64,000 nt of DNA from DTU013 sp964490975. GTDB taxonomy: Bacteria > Bacillota > Clostridia > Acetivibrionales > DTU013. Position 1 is the first letter of the stretch. Every line of letters starts with the position of its first letter. The notes beneath the pieces are model-generated. The model saw only the letters and a list, made by a program, of their open reading frames with translations. It was not told the DNA's origin and made no database searches. Shown piece by piece: positions 61,841 to 64,000 of the stretch. The stretch spans positions 1 to 64,000 of the forward strand of contig CAZBEQ010000009.1 of the NCBI GenBank assembly GCA_964490975.1, in the 5' to 3' direction. The translations under genes were made by a program, and so were the position numbers.

Positions 61841-62776
61841 ATGTTTAAAAGTCTAGAAAAAATAATAAAGTATCCAAGGCTTACACAGAATTATCCCCAG
61901 AAGGCTCTTGATACAAAGTATTTTATAGTCAGGCCCTATATTGACAGGGAAAAATGCAATGGTTGCGGGGAGTGTTCCTGCCACTGTCCTACAGGAGCGA
62001 TAGTTGATTCAAATGATAACACAAAGATATCCATTAAATATGATGAATGCATATTCTGCGCGATGTGCGAGGAAGTATGCCCTGTAGGCGCAGTAAGGTT
62101 TACAAATGATTTCGAACTGGCGCAAAGGGACAGAAGCCTACTGATAAGCGGAGCAGTCATGGCGAGTGAGGGCGCGACTGGAAAATCGCAGATAGACAGT
62201 ACAGCCAAAGCCGATGGGGGCAGTGCCGGAAAATCGCAGATAGGCAGCACAGCAAAAGCCGATGGGGGCAGTGCCGGAAAATTGCAGATAGAAGGTACAG
62301 CCACAGCTGATGAGGGCAGTGCGCTTGAATTGACTGATACAGAGCTGGAAGACCGACTCAGGGAAAAAATCAGAAAGCTTTTCGGCAGGAGCCTGCAGAT
62401 ACGTGAAGTAGATGCCGGCTCATGCAATGGCTGCGATTACGAAGTAAATGGTTTGAACAATCCTTTCAATGATATAGAACGGCTTGGGATCCATTTTGTT
62501 GCATCACCAAGACATGCTGATATGCTACTGGTCACAGGACCTGTTTCGCGTAATATGGAACAGGCCTTGATAAAAACCTATGAGGCAACTCCGGATCCGA
62601 AGCTGGTCGTTGCAATAGGAACCTGTGCATGCAGCGGGGGAATATTCAGGGATTGTTATGCTACAGGCAAAGGAATCGATACCGTAATACCTGTGGATGT
62701 GTATGTGCCCGGCTGCCCGCCAAGGCCGCAGACAATACTTTATGGGATACTGAAAGCATTGGACAGGGTAAAATAA
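61841..62776 (+). CDS. Fused ferredoxin (HyfH/NuoI-like) and small subunit (HyfI/NuoB-like) of the Ehr complex
   Basis: 311 residues. Residues 1-~95 bind two 4Fe-4S clusters (Cys39, 42, 45, 49 in CNGCGECSCHCP, and Cys70, 73, 76, 80). A linker of three 16-residue repeats follows (114-161). Residues ~180-311 are a NuoB/hydrogenase-small-like domain with a proximal cluster from Cys195, Cys198, Cys262 and Cys292 (SCNGCDYEV, GTCACSGG, PGCPPRP). In E. coli HyfH and HyfI are separate proteins, so this is a fusion. The clusters would pass electrons toward the modified large subunit. GGAGG precedes ATG. Confidence 0.92.
   Translation: MFKSLEKIIKYPRLTQNYPQKALDTKYFIVRPYIDREKCNGCGECSCHCPTGAIVDSNDNTKISIKYDECIFCAMCEEVCPVGAVRFTNDFELAQRDRSLLISGAVMASEGATGKSQIDSTAKADGGSAGKSQIGSTAKADGGSAGKLQIEGTATADEGSALELTDTELEDRLREKIRKLFGRSLQIREVDAGSCNGCDYEVNGLNNPFNDIERLGIHFVASPRHADMLLVTGPVSRNMEQALIKTYEATPDPKLVVAIGTCACSGGIFRDCYATGKGIDTVIPVDVYVPGCPPRPQTILYGILKALDRVK
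62180..62323 (+). repeat. 48-bp tandem repeat in the fused iron-sulfur subunit
   Basis: Three copies of a 16-codon unit (GKSQIDSTAKADGGSA) at 62180, 62228 and 62276, the last more diverged. It forms the linker between the ferredoxin and NuoB-like domains. Confidence 0.93.
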
Positions 62777-62870
62777 AGAAAGCTGCGGTAAAAGGATATG
62801 ACAATCAGTACAAATGCTGAGATTTCTGTGGCAGAGGGTTAAGTAAAAGCATTAGAAAAGGATATGGGCA

Positions 62871-63410
62871 ATGGGTGAAATACATCTTGTTGAATTGAAG
62901 TGTGATGAGCGAAAAAAAGCAGATGAATTGGCAGAACTCGCAAGAGTTATATGGATAGAGCACTATACACCTATAATAGGCGCTGACCAGGTGGAATACA
63001 TGCTAGCCAGATTCCAGACCGCTGACAAGATACTTGATGACATTGCTTCTAACGGTTACCAGTATTTCATTACGTATGACGGACCCAGTTCTGCTGGTTC
63101 GAAGCTCGCCGGCTACTTTGCCATTAAACCCGAATATGACAAAAAAGCGCTGTTCCTAAGCAAGCTCTACATAGAAAAAAGCAGCCGCGGCTGTGGTATA
63201 TCAAGAATGATGCTCGACAAAATGCTTATGATAGCCAGGGAGGCAGACTTGAGTTATATATGGCTGAATGTAAACAAGCATAATAGCTCTGTAGACATAT
63301 ATAAGAAGCTTGGCTTCAAAGTTGCCGAGGAGATAGTGACCGATATCGGAGACGGATATGTCATGGATGACTACAGAATGCGCCTCGAAATCAATAACAG
63401 CAGTCTTTGA
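62871..63410 (+). CDS. GNAT-family N-acetyltransferase
   Basis: 179 residues with a GNAT fold. FLSKLYIEKSSRGCGISRMM holds beta-4 and the pyrophosphate-binding loop (RGCGIS for RxxGxG/A), and WLNVNKHNSSVDIYKKLGFK is the typical end. AELARVIWIEHYTPIIGADQ resembles acetyltransferases acting on peptides or polyamines. The target is unknown. AAAGGA lies eight bases before ATG. Confidence 0.88.
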   Translation: MGEIHLVELKCDERKKADELAELARVIWIEHYTPIIGADQVEYMLARFQTADKILDDIASNGYQYFITYDGPSSAGSKLAGYFAIKPEYDKKALFLSKLYIEKSSRGCGISRMMLDKMLMIAREADLSYIWLNVNKHNSSVDIYKKLGFKVAEEIVTDIGDGYVMDDYRMRLEINNSSL

Positions 63411-63497
63411 ACGCATCATTCAGCACCTCAAAGCTCTCAATTACTTGAATGCCGGACAAAATGCGAGTAAGATAATAGCAATTGATGGAGGTGCAAT

Positions 63498-64000
63498 ATG
63501 AAATTATCGGATAAGAAATACTTCTTGGAAAAAAGCAATAAAACATTAGGCGCCATCTATGACATGCTGGATAAGCTGCCTGCTTTGCCACTGGACGAAT
63601 TGTCTGCTGATGAAACAGCACTGGTCATAATAGATATGATCAATGGCTTTGCAAGGGAAGGTGCGCTAATGAGTCCAAGGGTGGATGCTCTTGTGCCTGA
63701 GATCGAAAGGCTGTCAGTTGAATGTAGCAGAAGGGGCATTGTAAAGCTGGCGTTTGCGGATAGCCATTCTGAAAAATCACCAGAATTCTGTTCATATCCT
63801 GTTCACTGTATGACGGGGACATCCGAGAGCGAGATCATAGATGAACTTAAAAAAATCGGCGGCTATCAGCTGACACCGAAGAATTCTACCAATGGTTTTC
63901 TGGAGGATGACTTCCAGAAATGGCTTTCAGTCAATGGAAAGGTCAGAAATTTTATCATAACCGGTGATTGTACAGATATTTGCATACAGCAGTTTGCCGT
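63498..64000 (+). CDS. Isochorismatase-family cysteine hydrolase (partial, runs off the window)
   Basis: ATG 63498 follows GGAGGTG. The ~167 residues present show the family triad: Asp in TALVIIDMINGF, Lys in LTPKNSTNGF, and Cys in GDCTDICIQQF. The fold covers nicotinamidases and ureidosuccinate- or isochorismate-type hydrolases. SYPVHCMTGTSESEII is like nicotinamidase relatives. The C-terminus lies beyond the right edge. Confidence 0.88.
   Translation, partial: MKLSDKKYFLEKSNKTLGAIYDMLDKLPALPLDELSADETALVIIDMINGFAREGALMSPRVDALVPEIERLSVECSRRGIVKLAFADSHSEKSPEFCSYPVHCMTGTSESEIIDELKKIGGYQLTPKNSTNGFLEDDFQKWLSVNGKVRNFIITGDCTDICIQQFA

Noticed and set aside
54843..62776. Formate hydrogenlyase or NiFe hydrogenase
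   Set aside because: All four NiFe cysteine ligands are replaced, and no maturation gene or formate dehydrogenase is present.
1..64000. tRNA or rRNA genes
   Set aside because: No T-arm GGTTCGAATCC-type sequence with a matching cloverleaf, and no rRNA conserved block, was found on either strand.

Overview
The window looks like chromosome of an anaerobic, spore-forming member of the Clostridia. The evidence is a three-gene spore germinant receptor operon, probable Spo0A boxes, an S-layer (SLH) protein, a stalk-domain RCC1 protein, AT-rich spacers with consensus sigma-A promoters, frequent GTG/TTG starts and strong Shine-Dalgarno sites. The closest named group is an inference; a Ruminiclostridium/Acetivibrio-like organism would fit. 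I see no rRNA, tRNA, CRISPR array, intact transposase or phage. There is one scaffold gap of exactly 100 N (42784-42883), inside a tandem repeat.

Layout. 1-7.7 kb: macro-domain and VWA proteins, a UvrA-like ABC protein split by two single-base frameshifts behind a probable leader peptide and translational attenuator, a double-MerR regulator and a sensor histidine kinase. 7.7-12.6 kb: an F420-ligase-like protein divergent from a LysR regulator, then a carboxynorspermidine synthase/decarboxylase pair for polyamine synthesis. 12.8-19.7 kb: DEAD-box helicase, lytic transglycosylase-like protein, a Gln/Asn/Met-rich repeat protein, PadR plus HAAS membrane protein, PAP2 phosphatase and a class C beta-lactamase-like hydrolase. 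19.7-27.5 kb: GAF and FapA proteins behind a Spo0A-like box, one copy of a dispersed repeat, an SLH protein, an XRE/membrane-protein operon with three evenly spaced operators, and a 1.1 kb gene-poor stretch with element remnants.

27.5-38.5 kb: HAD phosphatase, ArsC/Spx-like protein, a PhzF-GNAT fusion, a TetR/flavoprotein operon under a perfect 44-bp palindrome, a second TetR with an ABC exporter, YaiI-type protein, uridine phosphorylase, and a GntR (YtrA-like) ABC operon. 38.7-50 kb: cell-envelope genes (GHL10-amidase fusion, L,D-transpeptidase with 30-bp repeats, RCC1/stalk protein), a 40-residue peptide gene with its own promoter, tandem operators and terminator, and a heterodimeric ABC exporter. 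50-54.7 kb: gerA-B-C-type operon with a small membrane protein at its end and an unknown membrane protein at its head. 54.8-62.8 kb: a six-gene membrane complex resembling hydrogenase-4/formate hydrogenlyase, but with all four NiFe-ligand cysteines replaced, as in energy-converting hydrogenase-related (Ehr) complexes. 62.8-64 kb: a GNAT acetyltransferase and the start of an isochorismatase-family hydrolase.

Themes: cell-envelope remodelling and sporulation, many small ABC/regulator cassettes with readable operators, and in-frame tandem repeats expanding the linkers of otherwise conserved proteins.
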